This document shows, piece after piece, positions 40,641-49,476 of a stretch of 64,000 nt of DNA. Every line of letters starts with the position of its first letter. The stretch's first letter is position 1. Source of the stretch: an uncultured Poribacteria bacterium (GTDB taxonomy: Bacteria > Poribacteria > WGA-4E > WGA-3G); NCBI GenBank assembly GCA_958295855.1, contig OY282383.1, positions 812,481 to 876,480 on the forward strand. Direction: 5' to 3'. The notes beneath the pieces are model-generated. The model was not told the origin of the DNA and did not search any database. It worked only from the letters and a program-made list of their open reading frames with translations. A program made the position numbers and the translations under genes.

Positions 40641-41294
40641 ATGAAAAGCATCTTTGTTTTGACAACAGTAGCCCTCGCGCTCGTAGCGGGGTTCGCTTTC
40701 GCCACGGCAACATCAACCGTGCAAGGCGAATATATTGAAGCCCGTTCGGCGAGTGTCTATGTCGGGGCGTGCCACTTCGGGGCCGAGTTTGTGGAAGGCG
40801 GGAGAGAGGCAACCCTCGTCTGGAACATTGAAAGTGGCAATTGGAACGGCGTTTCACTTGACGGCTTAACCGTCGTAGCTGTCGTCAGTGCGAAAAACAA
40901 CTTGGCACTTGATACCGAAACCCGTCAGAGCGTGTTGTACGTAGACACAGAAGTGACAGCAGAACAGCGTGCCGCGCTCAGCGACATGCTGACAATGAAA
41001 CGTGCGGACGTTTTGGGCGAAGTCGTTGCCACACAAACGGCTCCTATTGCATTCACGAAAAAAGACACCAAATACGATGTAACAGTTGGTGAAGTCCTTG
41101 CACTCTCTGCCAACCGCTATCCGTGCACAGGATGCACACAGCCACATCAGATTTGGTATAAACCGCTGACAGAGATTCAGAACGCCATCGTCGGCAAATC
41201 TGAAGTCTACCGCTATAAAGGCACCCACCTCCCAGTGACGTGGCACCAAGGCGGCACAGAGAATAACGTCTTTGTCGGCGATTTTGTGATGTAA
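40641..41294 (+). CDS. secreted DUF1326-like protein
   Basis: 217 residues. Signal peptide (KSIFVLTTVALALVAGFAFA), then GEYIEARSASVYVGACHFGAE, ATLVWNIESGNWNGVSLDGL, TVVAVV and VLYVDTEVTAEQRAAL, the block order of DUF1326 proteins. An additional CTGC pair (YPCTGCTQPHQIWY) and HQGGTENNVF near the end suggest metal or haem contact; DUF1326 members are often found with redox proteins. GGGAG gives the ribosome-binding site. Exported, probably to the periplasm. Function is not known for the family. A 10-bp terminator hairpin lies 12 nt after the stop. Confidence 0.7.
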   Translation: MKSIFVLTTVALALVAGFAFATATSTVQGEYIEARSASVYVGACHFGAEFVEGGREATLVWNIESGNWNGVSLDGLTVVAVVSAKNNLALDTETRQSVLYVDTEVTAEQRAALSDMLTMKRADVLGEVVATQTAPIAFTKKDTKYDVTVGEVLALSANRYPCTGCTQPHQIWYKPLTEIQNAIVGKSEVYRYKGTHLPVTWHQGGTENNVFVGDFVM

Positions 41295-41305
41295 CGCATT
41301 GATGT

Positions 41306-41339
41306 CTGTAGCTGCCGAATTGCTATTAAGCAGCTACAG
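41306..41339 (+). terminator. 10-bp terminator-like hairpin
   Basis: CTGTAGCTGC (41306-41315) pairs with GCAGCTACAG (41330-41339), just after the DUF1326-like gene. No T-run. Confidence 0.5.
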
Positions 41340-41509
41340 GCACCCTCCATCCTATGGTTGCTCATTGAGGCTACTCAGCGTTGAAGTCAACTCAATACTT
41401 CTAAGAATCCCATCCATACAAAATAAGAAAATGGAAAAAGATTGAAGAAGAAAACAGGTTTCTCAGAGTCGTTTTGCTTGCGGATTAGGAATTTTAAAGG
41501 AGAACGCTC

Positions 41510-41743
41510 GTGAAAGTGACGTATTTTCATGACACCGATACAGCGTTGATTGAGTTTTCAACACACGACGTAGTCGAAACAAAGGAAATTAGCGAGAATA
41601 TTTACATTGATGTGGATGCTTCGGGAAATCCGGTCTCAATGACTATTGAACACGCCGAACAAAACACCAATTTGCCCAATTTGTCTTATCAACCGATAGG
41701 TTACCACGCCCCTAACTTGCTTTTGGAAAGGAGAACAGAGTAA
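41510..41743 (+). CDS. DUF2283-family small protein
   Basis: 77 residues beginning with GTG 41510, with AAAGGAG 7 nt upstream. MKVTYFHDTDTALIEFS, ETKEISENIYIDVDASGNPVSMTIEHAEQ matches the DUF2283 pattern (a short beta-rich protein, often near toxin-antitoxin or nuclease genes, function unknown). The last codons overlap a queA relic on the opposite strand, so the C-terminus (ISYQPIGYHAPNLLLERRTE region) may have been shortened or replaced during that rearrangement. Confidence 0.75.
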   Translation: MKVTYFHDTDTALIEFSTHDVVETKEISENIYIDVDASGNPVSMTIEHAEQNTNLPNLSYQPIGYHAPNLLLERRTE

Positions 41744-41904
41744 CCTGCAAAGATTCGCAGGTGCTCACGCCCAGCAAGTGCCTCAAGCATTGCCAGATGC
41801 GTTGAGCCTGGTTCATGTAGTCCTGTCAACATCGCACTCCCTGCGCGCAGCCCCCGCGCCTGCGTAAGCATAACATCTGTCCACCCTCTAAAGCATACTA
41901 AAGC
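41701..41904 (-). pseudogene. QueA-like C-terminal fragment
   Basis: 67-codon open frame reading RGWTDVMLTQARGLRAGSAM, LTGLHEPGSTHLAMLEALAG and REHLRIFAG. This aligns with the C-terminal third of S-adenosylmethionine:tRNA ribosyltransferase-isomerase (VxTDxxITPGYxFxVVDxLLTNFHLPxSTLxMLVSAFAG in typical enzymes), which makes epoxyqueuosine. A TAA closes the frame just upstream (41905-41907) and there is no start codon, so it is a relic. It overlaps the 3' end of the DUF2283 gene. The rest of queA is not in the window. Confidence 0.55.
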
Positions 41905-41955
41905 TTAGACAATTTCCAATGACACGGAAGTTTATCGCCGAGCGATTTCAGGAGC

Positions 41956-41984
41956 GTCGGACGCGCAATAAATTGCGCGCCGAC
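41956..41984. repeat. GCGCAAT hairpin
   Basis: GTCGG-A-CGCGCAAT-AA-ATTGCGCG-CCGAC. Related hairpins are at about 27484 (GCGCAATGAATTGCGAG), 31838 and 46770. Confidence 0.65.
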
Positions 41985-42029
41985 TCACCACAAGGAATGT
42001 TTATGCACCTCCGCCGCTGAATTTGGGTG

Positions 42030-43871
42030 TTAATCGTCGTCGCGTTCACTAAGCAACTCGCCTCGCGCGAGACGTTCCGCGTTCTCGGTAGACCACAGGA
42101 TGTTCTTCATCAACTTCTGTGCTGTGATGTACCGGGTTGCTGCGAGTAGATGCATCCGTTGCTCTTCTGCATCAATGGCCAAGTCATAATGTCGGAAGGC
42201 AACTTCGAGTACCTGGAACATGTGGAGTTCTGCATCTTCGCGGAGCAGTATGTGTGCGAGCGTTCGCTTCAATGGCGGGATGTCATGCCCTTCTTCTAGA
42301 TATTGATTCACGAGAATCTCCGCTTCGTAGACCTTCTGGAAGTCCGCGAATTCTTGGAGCCGTGCTAACATCTTATCAGCGGAGTCGTAAGTTTCATCAA
42401 GCCGCTGGCCCGGCTTGGGAATGCGGGCGGCTGGCATGTTCAACCAACGCAAATATGACAAGAAAACCACACCATGAAAAATGCCGCGCAGCAAGTTGGC
42501 ACTCGGTGCGTAGCGCAAGGCGTGATAGAGCGCGTGGGCATAGGAGTAAATGTTCGCCACATCGTGCCAATCTCCCTCGTTTTTGAGATGGAAACGGGCT
42601 GTGCGAATCGCCGAAGCGTAGGTCATCGCGCGGCAAATGTCAGTTGGTTCGACACCCGCGCGAAGTTTCGCCTCGACCGCGGCGACAATCGGCTCAAACG
42701 CATCGCCGAGCAGCGTCTGTGTAAACTCTGAAATATTAAGTTCCGCTTCATTGGCTTGATTGTCCTTCCAGATGTTATCAAGTCGCTCAAAGACTGGTTC
42801 TAAGACTGGCACCGCGTCTGCCCACCGCGAGGTTTCCTCATGCCGTGTTCGACTCACCAAATCAATGACAATCGGGCGCAAAATCTCGTGTGCGCCCTCC
42901 CATTGGACGTAATCTAAGGCCTCGAACATCTTGTTAGCGAAGTCGATGGCGTGTCCATCGCCGGTGAAGTAGTAGTCGGTGGCTGCTGTGAAGACGAAGT
43001 CTGCGATCACCGATTTATCGTAGCCGCGGTCATTAAGCGTCAGCAAAATGCGTTCCGCCGCGCCTTGGTGCCGTTTATCCACAAAATAGCGGAACCACCG
43101 CTTGAACGTTTCAAGGTCGTGTTCCTCGCTCGCTCTCGGAAACGGCGCACGATAAGGGCGTGAACTCCCCGTCGTTCGACGACTGATCTGGCTCAAGCCG
43201 TGTACGAGAAACAGGTTGTGGTCCTTCGCGTCAACATCGTCCCACAGATTCGCCGCCAGTGTGAGGATAGCAACGCCTGATGACCAGCCCTCGCTACTTT
43301 TATTTGCGCCGTAGTGGAGCCCTTGTTGAATAACCTCGCTCGGTGCCGCGCCCGCGTCACGAAGTGCGGTGACAGCTTTGGCGATAAAGAAGGTGCTGCG
43401 GTCTTTGAGCCCCCGTTCAAGCGCGCGCTTGCCACGGTCAATCACCCGCCGTTTTGCGGCCTCCCGCTCGCCTTTTGCTAACCCGACGTACAGATAGCCG
43501 TCGCCCCGCAATTCGACAGGAAACGCTTTTAGGTCGTCGCCGAACGCTAAAAAGCAACCGCCCGATTTGAGGTCGAATTCCCAGTGATGCCAGTGGCAGA
43601 TAAGCACCCCATCGCGGACACTGCCTTTGGACATCGGGTACCCCATGTGTGGGCAACGGTTGTCAACGGCGTAAAATTTGCCCTCGGACTTGAAAACAGC
43701 CAGGTGGGTGCCGTTGACGTGGAAGGGTTTGCCTTCTAGCTCTTCAAAATCCGCAGCGAGACACAGTTGATGGTAAACAAGTTCGGTTTTCTCAACCACC
43801 TCTATCGGCAACGCTTCAATGTGGATATCACCGACTCGGGTCTCTTCGGGGGTAGGGGTTGAAATACGCAC
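42030..43871 (-). CDS. Rieske [2Fe-2S] protein with long helical C-terminus
   Basis: 613 residues starting at GTG 43871, chosen because GGAGG lies 6 nt upstream; the frame is open to 43925. Residues about 35-140 form a Rieske ferredoxin domain with CPHMGYPMSKGS and CHWHHWEFDLKSGG, both Cys-x-His and Cys-x2-His ligands present. The remaining 450 residues are alpha-helical with no family I can name. It may be the electron-transfer or oxidase component of an unidentified redox enzyme. A perfect sigma54 promoter (43963-43979) precedes it, with a palindromic enhancer site 100 bp further upstream. The divergent sigma54 activator at 44455 is its likely regulator and has its own Rieske domain. Confidence 0.85.
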   Translation of the reverse strand: MRISTPTPEETRVGDIHIEALPIEVVEKTELVYHQLCLAADFEELEGKPFHVNGTHLAVFKSEGKFYAVDNRCPHMGYPMSKGSVRDGVLICHWHHWEFDLKSGGCFLAFGDDLKAFPVELRGDGYLYVGLAKGEREAAKRRVIDRGKRALERGLKDRSTFFIAKAVTALRDAGAAPSEVIQQGLHYGANKSSEGWSSGVAILTLAANLWDDVDAKDHNLFLVHGLSQISRRTTGSSRPYRAPFPRASEEHDLETFKRWFRYFVDKRHQGAAERILLTLNDRGYDKSVIADFVFTAATDYYFTGDGHAIDFANKMFEALDYVQWEGAHEILRPIVIDLVSRTRHEETSRWADAVPVLEPVFERLDNIWKDNQANEAELNISEFTQTLLGDAFEPIVAAVEAKLRAGVEPTDICRAMTYASAIRTARFHLKNEGDWHDVANIYSYAHALYHALRYAPSANLLRGIFHGVVFLSYLRWLNMPAARIPKPGQRLDETYDSADKMLARLQEFADFQKVYEAEILVNQYLEEGHDIPPLKRTLAHILLREDAELHMFQVLEVAFRHYDLAIDAEEQRMHLLAATRYITAQKLMKNILWSTENAERLARGELLSERDDD

Positions 43872-43962
43872 AATGAACCTCCAGTTGTCTGTCCGGTTTA
43901 TAGGAAATAATTTTGCAATTCTCATCTGACTCCAAGGGGAGTCGCTTTACCTATTAACCTTT

Positions 43963-43979
43963 AAGCAAGTTTGGTGCCA
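43963..43979 (-). promoter_or_regulatory. sigma54 (-24/-12) promoter of the Rieske gene
   Basis: On the minus strand: TGGCAC (43979-43974), 5 nt CAAAC, TTGC (43968-43965) followed by TT. Exact -24 GG / -12 GC spacing. Predicted start about 43953, leader about 80 nt. Confidence 0.7.
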
Positions 43980-44053
43980 CACGCGTAAAACGCGCCGAAA
44001 TTGATGTATATCAGCGTTTTGGCAGCCGAAACAAAATATTAGATTTGTCCGTT

Positions 44054-44073
44054 TTGTTTCAAATATGAAACAA
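44054..44073. promoter_or_regulatory. 20-bp palindromic enhancer (UAS)
   Basis: TTGTTTCA-AATA-TGAAACAA, a perfect palindrome centred about 110 bp upstream of the sigma54 promoter start, an appropriate distance for an enhancer-binding protein. The same TTTCA-N4-TGAAA pattern occurs twice near the activator gene. Confidence 0.65.
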
Positions 44074-44341
44074 TATGAAGCGAATGACTAGCCACTGTAA
44101 ATTTTTCTTGAGAAGTTGTCGAAAAACAACTCAGGCGATTTTCAATGCATTTTGGTGGGAGCATCCCCTGCTGAACCAGAATGACCGGGGATTCACAAAA
44201 GGTTGTTGACAGGGGAGAGATAGGACATTCCCACAGCACCTTAAAGAATGAGAAGCCGAATGTGCGCAGTCTATTACAGCTGTCGGCGACTGGTTTTCCA
44301 AAAACTACGCAAAACTTATTGAGACATCATTGCCCAACGGC

Positions 44342-44375
44342 TTTTCATATCTGAAACATATTTCATTTTTGAAAC
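44342..44375. promoter_or_regulatory. two TTTCA-N4-TGAAA operators
   Basis: TTTTCA-TATC-TGAAAC (44342-44357) and TTTCA-TTTT-TGAAAC (44361-44375), centres 18 bp apart. They sit just before TTGACA (44382-44387), the -35 of the activator's promoter, so binding would block its own transcription. Confidence 0.55.
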
Positions 44376-44381
44376 AACGTA

Positions 44382-44408
44382 TTGACATTTGTTTTGCTAT
44401 ATGATAAT
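44382..44408 (+). promoter_or_regulatory. sigma70-type promoter of the activator
   Basis: TTGACA (44382-44387) and GATAAT (44403-44408), spacing 15 nt. The ATG is 47 nt downstream. Spacing is short, so the -10 choice is uncertain. Confidence 0.4.
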
Positions 44409-44454
44409 TTGTACCTTACGCATGACAAATCCTGTTCACGCCTGGGAGGTAAAA

Positions 44455-46620
44455 ATGGTAAAATGGGTCAATGCTGTCAAAACATCTGTAATCAAACCGG
44501 GGCAGAGTGCTGTTGTCAAATTGGGCGATGACAACGTCGCGATTTTCAACACCGGGGGGAGATTTTACGCAATTAATAATGCCTGTCCGCATCAGGGGGG
44601 GCCACTCAGCGAAGGAACGTTGGCGGGCGAAGTCATCACCTGTCCCTGGCACGGTTGGCAATACAACCTCAAGAGCGGCTGTCCTATTGCCACACCGAAG
44701 GTCCGAACCTATCCACTTCGACTTGATGGGGATGTGATTCAGATTGCAATCGCCCCTGAAGCGGCAACAGACGCTCAACCGGCAGATGCTGTTTTTGAGG
44801 AAACAACTGAAACCGACCGGGTGTATGAAATCTTGGAACAGATTCAGCTTGGAAAGACACTTGATGAAGTGTTCGAGAATATCTACACGAAACTTCAGAA
44901 TATAGTGCCGCATAACCGGTTGGGCATCGCCCTTATCGACGAAGCTTCCGGGAACTTAGTGCAGCGCAAGACGAAATCCAACAGGAAAATCTTGCTGAAC
45001 AACGGGTTTGCAGCACAGATTGCTGGCTCAAGCCTGGAGCGTATCCTCAATTCCGGTGAGGCACGGATTATCGAAGATTTTAGGGAAATTCTCACCAAGC
45101 GGCCGGCGAATTGGACAAGACTGATGGTGCAGGAAGGGATGCGTTCAAACCTCACTATGCCACTCAAGGTGCAGGGCAAACCCATCGGCGTTGTCTTTTT
45201 CACGAGCGAAAAACCACGAGCATTCTCGGAAGTGCATGTGGGCAGCCTGAAACCGATAGCCGGGCAACTCTCAATTCTCATCGAAAAAGGGCATTGGGCA
45301 GGCAAACTCGCCGAAAGTAACAGACGATATCGCACACTTTTTGAGATGGCCAACGACGCAATTTTCATCTGTCCGTCCCTCACGGAGGCGTTCGTTACCG
45401 TAAACGAAAACTTCTGCACATGGCTCGGCTACACACACCAAGAGCTGACGCGCCTGTCGCTGCGCGATCTGATGCACCCTAATGAATTTCAAAGCGCGCG
45501 CGAAACCCTTGAAGCCCTTCACCTACGTACACCAATTACTTTCCAAACGGAACTGTACCGAAAAAACAAGCGGCTCCTACCCTTGGAAATTCGCGCCATT
45601 CGGATTGAGTATCACGGAAGGGCATTTATTCAGGGATTCACCCGGGATGTCTCAGAGGTGAAAGCCCTCAGCGAACAACTGAGGGTACACCATGCGTTTG
45701 GAAATCTAATTGGGAAAAATCGGCAGATGCAGGAGATTTTCGAGCTGATTCGACTTGTCGCACCGCTGAAAACGACCGTTTTGATTCAAGGCGAAAGCGG
45801 GACGGGCAAAGAGCCTATCGCCCACGCGATTCACCACAATAGCGAGCGGGTCGAAAAGCCCTTCGTGCGCGTCAACTGTGCGGGCTTAGTCGATAGCCTG
45901 CTGGAGAGTGAACTCTTTGGACATGTCAAAGGCGCGTTTACGGATGCCATCGCAACGCGCGAAGGGCGTTTCGCAGCCGCAGATAGGGGTACACTGTTTC
46001 TGGACGAAATCGGCGAACTAAGCCTCGGAACACAAGCGAAGTTGCTCCGTGTCTTGCAGGGAGGCGAATTTGAAATGGTCGGCTCAACTGAAACAAGGAA
46101 AGTGGATGTTCGCATCATTGCTGCGACAAATCGGGTACTGAAAACAGAAATCGAAGCGGGACGCTTCCGCGAGGATCTGTACTATAGACTCAACGTTGTC
46201 CCCATTATCCTGCCTCCACTGCGTGAAAGGCGAGATGACATTCCGCTCCTCATTGAACACTTCATTGAACACTTCAACAAGCAGACACAAAAATCAATTC
46301 ACGGTGTCTCACCCGATGTCCTTGAAATCTTGATGGAGTATTCCTACCCCGGCAATGTGCGGCAGCTAGAGAATATCATAGAGCATGCATTCGTCAAGAG
46401 CCAGGGTGGGCGCATCGAAAAGCAACATCTACCGGCTGATCTCATCTCCTCGCAAGATGATATTGTGGCACGGGCACTCAAGGAGAGCAACCCTCTTGCC
46501 GCTTTGGAACGTGAATTAGTTCAACGGGTTTTGGAACAGTCTGATGGGAAACCGCAGCTTGCCGCGCAACGTTTAGGGATTAGCCGCACAACCCTTTGGC
46601 GAAAATGCAAGGCACTATAG
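44455..46620 (+). CDS. Rieske-GAF-PAS-sigma54 AAA+ activator
   Basis: 721 residues from ATG 44455 (GGGAGG 6 nt upstream). Domain order: Rieske [2Fe-2S] about 5-100 with CPHQGGPLSEG and CPWHGWQYNLKSG; GAF about 115-280 (ILEQIQLGKTLDEVFENIY, RSNLTMPLKVQGKPIGVVFF); PAS about 285-420; sigma54 AAA+ about 435-665 with Walker A GESGTGKE, GAFTDA (Asp where GAFTGA has Gly) and Walker B GTLFLDEIGEL; Fis-type DNA-binding helix-turn-helix at the end (AAQRLGISRTTLWRKCK). No receiver, so it senses directly, probably redox or O2 through the Rieske cluster or a ligand at GAF. Divergent from the Rieske gene it likely activates. Confidence 0.9.
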   Translation: MVKWVNAVKTSVIKPGQSAVVKLGDDNVAIFNTGGRFYAINNACPHQGGPLSEGTLAGEVITCPWHGWQYNLKSGCPIATPKVRTYPLRLDGDVIQIAIAPEAATDAQPADAVFEETTETDRVYEILEQIQLGKTLDEVFENIYTKLQNIVPHNRLGIALIDEASGNLVQRKTKSNRKILLNNGFAAQIAGSSLERILNSGEARIIEDFREILTKRPANWTRLMVQEGMRSNLTMPLKVQGKPIGVVFFTSEKPRAFSEVHVGSLKPIAGQLSILIEKGHWAGKLAESNRRYRTLFEMANDAIFICPSLTEAFVTVNENFCTWLGYTHQELTRLSLRDLMHPNEFQSARETLEALHLRTPITFQTELYRKNKRLLPLEIRAIRIEYHGRAFIQGFTRDVSEVKALSEQLRVHHAFGNLIGKNRQMQEIFELIRLVAPLKTTVLIQGESGTGKEPIAHAIHHNSERVEKPFVRVNCAGLVDSLLESELFGHVKGAFTDAIATREGRFAAADRGTLFLDEIGELSLGTQAKLLRVLQGGEFEMVGSTETRKVDVRIIAATNRVLKTEIEAGRFREDLYYRLNVVPIILPPLRERRDDIPLLIEHFIEHFNKQTQKSIHGVSPDVLEILMEYSYPGNVRQLENIIEHAFVKSQGGRIEKQHLPADLISSQDDIVARALKESNPLAALERELVQRVLEQSDGKPQLAAQRLGISRTTLWRKCKAL

Positions 46621-46769
46621 TTGATGTATCACGTCGCTGCAGCATCTTCATCCCTTGTAGGGCTGGCTGCGGTGCCTGCACGTTTTATCATATAAATTTC
46701 GCAAGAATGTCCCAATTCCTTCACATTCTATCCGTACTATAAGTTTTTAAAATCCACAGGTTTGTAGTC

Positions 46770-46785
46770 GCGCAATTCATTGCGC
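46770..46785. repeat. GCGCAAT hairpin, copy
   Basis: GCGCAAT-TC-ATTGCGC directly upstream of the metallophosphoesterase ribosome-binding site. Member of the 41956 group. Confidence 0.5.
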
Positions 46786-46807
46786 ATCAAAGCATGAGGA
46801 GAATGCT

Positions 46808-48562
46808 ATGTCAAAATATACGCTTTTACTGAAAATTGTGGCACTGTTTGTCTTGTCCCTGGCAATTACCACCGCAGCACAACGCCCCAATTTTCCCGAC
46901 CGGATGCCTCTTGTCGAACGCCCCTTCTCGGATGATGCGGACAAGTTCAGTTTCGCTATTATCGGCGATAAAACGGGCGGAGGGCTCGATAAGTGGCCTG
47001 TGTTTGACCGGGCAATTGACGAAATCAATGCGCTGAAACCCGACTTTGCTATCATGGTGGGGGATCTCATACAGGGCTACACAGACGATGTTGAGCAAAT
47101 TAAGGCGGAATGGCTAGAGTTCTGGCAACACGAATCCGATTTAACGGTCTCTTTTCTGCCATTACCGGGTAACCACGACATCACCAATCGGACTATGTAC
47201 GACTATTGGGTTGATAACATCGGAAGGACGTATGCAGCTTTCGTCTATAAAAATTGCCTATTTGTTATGCTCAATACCGAGGAGTGGCACGGCTTCCCGC
47301 AAGCGAAAGGGGAGGTGCAGACAAACTGGTTTGGAGCGGCGCAGCTGAGGTATGTGGCAGAGAAATTGGCAGAACACACCGATGTGCGGCATACATTTGT
47401 CCTATTGCACAAACCTGCATGGTTATACGAAGACTCAGGCTGGACGCACATTGAAACCGCGCTCGGTGAGCGGGAATACACCGTTTTCGCGGGGCACTTT
47501 CATAACTTAACCTTGCACACCCGCAACGATCGGAGATATTTCGTTCTTGGTGCCACAGGTGGTGGATTCACACCCCAAGAGGCAACCGAAGCGGGTGCCT
47601 TCGATCATTACAGTATCGTCACCGTAGATAACGCCGAGGTGAACATAGCCATCATCGAACCCGGCAACATCTATCCGCCGGACATCGCAACCGCGGAATT
47701 CAAACAGCAAATCGGCAACTTAGTCACATTTCAATCGCACTTTAATATCAATAGAGATGAACCTGTCTCTAGCGGAAACCTCGACATTGCGTTGGAAAAC
47801 ATGCTTGAAAAACTGGTGACAGTCGACATTGCCTTCCACCCAAGCGAGAACTGGCACATCTCCCCAAGCAAACTCACGTTTGACATCAGACCTGGGCAAT
47901 CAACAAAGGGAAGAGTTGCCTTTTCAGTGCCATCGGATGCCTTAACGCCCTTTCCTGTGTACGACTATTCCATCCTGTATGGAGGCGAAGAATTGGCACG
48001 TCGCAGGAATTTAATTCATCCTATTGATGTATCGGATATGCACGCCCTCAAAAATTGGATGCTGCTCGGGCCCTTTGACCTCGGTGTGACAGCGGCACCC
48101 GCTAACCCAAACGAGGTGCTACCAAATTTCCTGTCAACAGTCCCAATGAAATCTGGTGCTGTTGTTGATAAAACCTATCAAGGACAAACAGGAGAAATCG
48201 CTTGGCAAGAGCATCGCTCTGAGACCGAACGTCTTAACTTAGACAATGCCTTCGGGAACCCTGAGTGGGCATTCGGTTACGGCATGACGCATATTAAGAG
48301 TCCTGATGCGCGGCATGTGTTTGCACAGATCGGGTGGGGGTGCAATCTGGGAAGACTCTTTCTGAACGGCGTTGAAATTCCTGCAGCGTCCGTCCCGGGC
48401 ACACATCTGTTTTCCGGGTGGGCCCACTTTGAATTGCCGTTGAAAGCAGGTTGGAATACCCTAACAATCCAGACTGGGGATTACACAGGCGGATGGGATT
48501 ATCGGATGGAGGTTGCAAACCCTACGAACGCGCTCAGTTTTTCTCACCGCTTGCCGAAATAG
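46808..48562 (+). CDS. secreted metallophosphoesterase with C-terminal binding domain
   Basis: 584 residues. Signal peptide (YTLLLKIVALFVLSLAITTAA), then a calcineurin-like phosphoesterase domain (about 45-275) with the dimetal ligands in order: GDKTGG, VGDLIQG, LPGNHDITN, HKPAW and FAGHFHN. The C-terminal 280 residues are beta-rich, ending in a galactose-binding-like fold (FGYGMTHIKSPDARHVFAQIGWGCNLGRLFLNGVEI, WNTLTIQTGDYTGGWDYRMEV). Expected to hydrolyse a phosphoester outside the cytoplasm, possibly scavenging phosphate or cleaving cell-surface phosphodiesters. It precedes two probable phosphonate genes, so a phosphorus-acquisition role is attractive. GAGGAG gives the ribosome-binding site. 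Confidence 0.87.
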   Translation: MSKYTLLLKIVALFVLSLAITTAAQRPNFPDRMPLVERPFSDDADKFSFAIIGDKTGGGLDKWPVFDRAIDEINALKPDFAIMVGDLIQGYTDDVEQIKAEWLEFWQHESDLTVSFLPLPGNHDITNRTMYDYWVDNIGRTYAAFVYKNCLFVMLNTEEWHGFPQAKGEVQTNWFGAAQLRYVAEKLAEHTDVRHTFVLLHKPAWLYEDSGWTHIETALGEREYTVFAGHFHNLTLHTRNDRRYFVLGATGGGFTPQEATEAGAFDHYSIVTVDNAEVNIAIIEPGNIYPPDIATAEFKQQIGNLVTFQSHFNINRDEPVSSGNLDIALENMLEKLVTVDIAFHPSENWHISPSKLTFDIRPGQSTKGRVAFSVPSDALTPFPVYDYSILYGGEELARRRNLIHPIDVSDMHALKNWMLLGPFDLGVTAAPANPNEVLPNFLSTVPMKSGAVVDKTYQGQTGEIAWQEHRSETERLNLDNAFGNPEWAFGYGMTHIKSPDARHVFAQIGWGCNLGRLFLNGVEIPAASVPGTHLFSGWAHFELPLKAGWNTLTIQTGDYTGGWDYRMEVANPTNALSFSHRLPK

Positions 48563-48652
48563 CGGCAAATCAAATTACGCCAGATGCCTTTGTGTTGTCA
48601 GAGCGGAGCCCTGTCTCCGCCCGCTTTCCCTGCGGGAGAGCTCATTTTGTAT

Positions 48653-48681
48653 TTGACAAATGGCATATTAACAGATATAAT
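48653..48681 (+). promoter_or_regulatory. consensus promoter of the PhyH-HD pair
   Basis: TTGACA (48653-48658), exact 17-nt spacer, TATAAT (48676-48681), a perfect match to the sigma70 consensus, 25 nt before the ATG with AAGGAGA between. Confidence 0.75.
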
Positions 48682-48705
48682 TATCTTTTACCAAGGAGAC
48701 GAATT

Positions 48706-49476
48706 ATGCCTAACACAGATTGGCAAAACAACGGTTATCTGAAAATATCGGGATTTTTCTCCTCTGAAGAGGTCGCGGCGTTGCAAAAATGGGTCGCGGA
48801 AATAGCGCGATGGGAACCGACGAGTGATAAGTGGATGCACCATTATGAATCCACACCAGATGGAATACGCCTCTCCCGCTCGGAAAATTTCGTGCCGTAC
48901 CACGCAGCACTAAAAAAGACTGTGACGCGCGGCAAAGTGGTAGATGTTGTGTCAGCGTTGATGGAAGAGCCGGCCGTGCTCTACAAAGAGAAAATAAACT
49001 ATAAGTATCCCGGCGGGGGTGGTTATGCCGCCCATCAAGACGCGCCCGCTTACGAGTTTGTCCCATTCCACATTACCTGTTTAATCTCGGTTGATGCCGC
49101 GACTTCCGAAAGCGGTTGTCTCTATTTCGCGCAGGGGCGGCATCAGGAAGGCTTCATCGCGCTGGACGACAACGGCTGTATTGCCTCCCAAGTCGCTTCG
49201 GATATGGCATGGACAGCAGTGCCGACAGTACCGGGAGACATTTTACTCTTCGGCTCCTACATCCCGCACAAGAGCGGGGCAAACCGTTCAAACTCACCGA
49301 GACGAATTATCTATCTCACCTACAATGCGCTCTCCCAAGGCGACTGGCGAGAGAAGTATTATCAAGACAAGCGACAGGCTTTCGCGCACTACACGAAGGC
49401 AAGTGCAACACAGGCACGTCAAATCAGCAAGATCGCCCATTTTCAAGGAAGGACGGTACGAAACCATGCAGAATAG
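48706..49476 (+). CDS. PhyH-family 2-oxoglutarate dioxygenase (PhnY-like)
   Basis: 256 residues from ATG 48706 with AAGGAGA upstream. Phytanoyl-CoA dioxygenase fold, Fe(II)/2-oxoglutarate dependent. The facial triad is visible: H110-Q-D112 in AAHQDAP and H188 in YIPHKSG, with the Arg in SPRRIIY that binds 2-oxoglutarate. Its stop overlaps the start of the HD-domain gene. That pairing is the signature of the PhnY/PhnZ (or TmpA/TmpB) pathway, in which PhnY hydroxylates 2-aminoethylphosphonate at C1 and PhnZ cleaves the C-P bond. The substrate here is inferred from the pair, not from specificity residues. Confidence 0.82.
   Translation: MPNTDWQNNGYLKISGFFSSEEVAALQKWVAEIARWEPTSDKWMHHYESTPDGIRLSRSENFVPYHAALKKTVTRGKVVDVVSALMEEPAVLYKEKINYKYPGGGGYAAHQDAPAYEFVPFHITCLISVDAATSESGCLYFAQGRHQEGFIALDDNGCIASQVASDMAWTAVPTVPGDILLFGSYIPHKSGANRSNSPRRIIYLTYNALSQGDWREKYYQDKRQAFAHYTKASATQARQISKIAHFQGRTVRNHAE

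Noticed and set aside
49091..49465. N-terminal extension of the HD-domain gene to 49091
   Set aside because: That part overlaps the PhyH gene in another frame and has no homology; start at 49466 matches the family.
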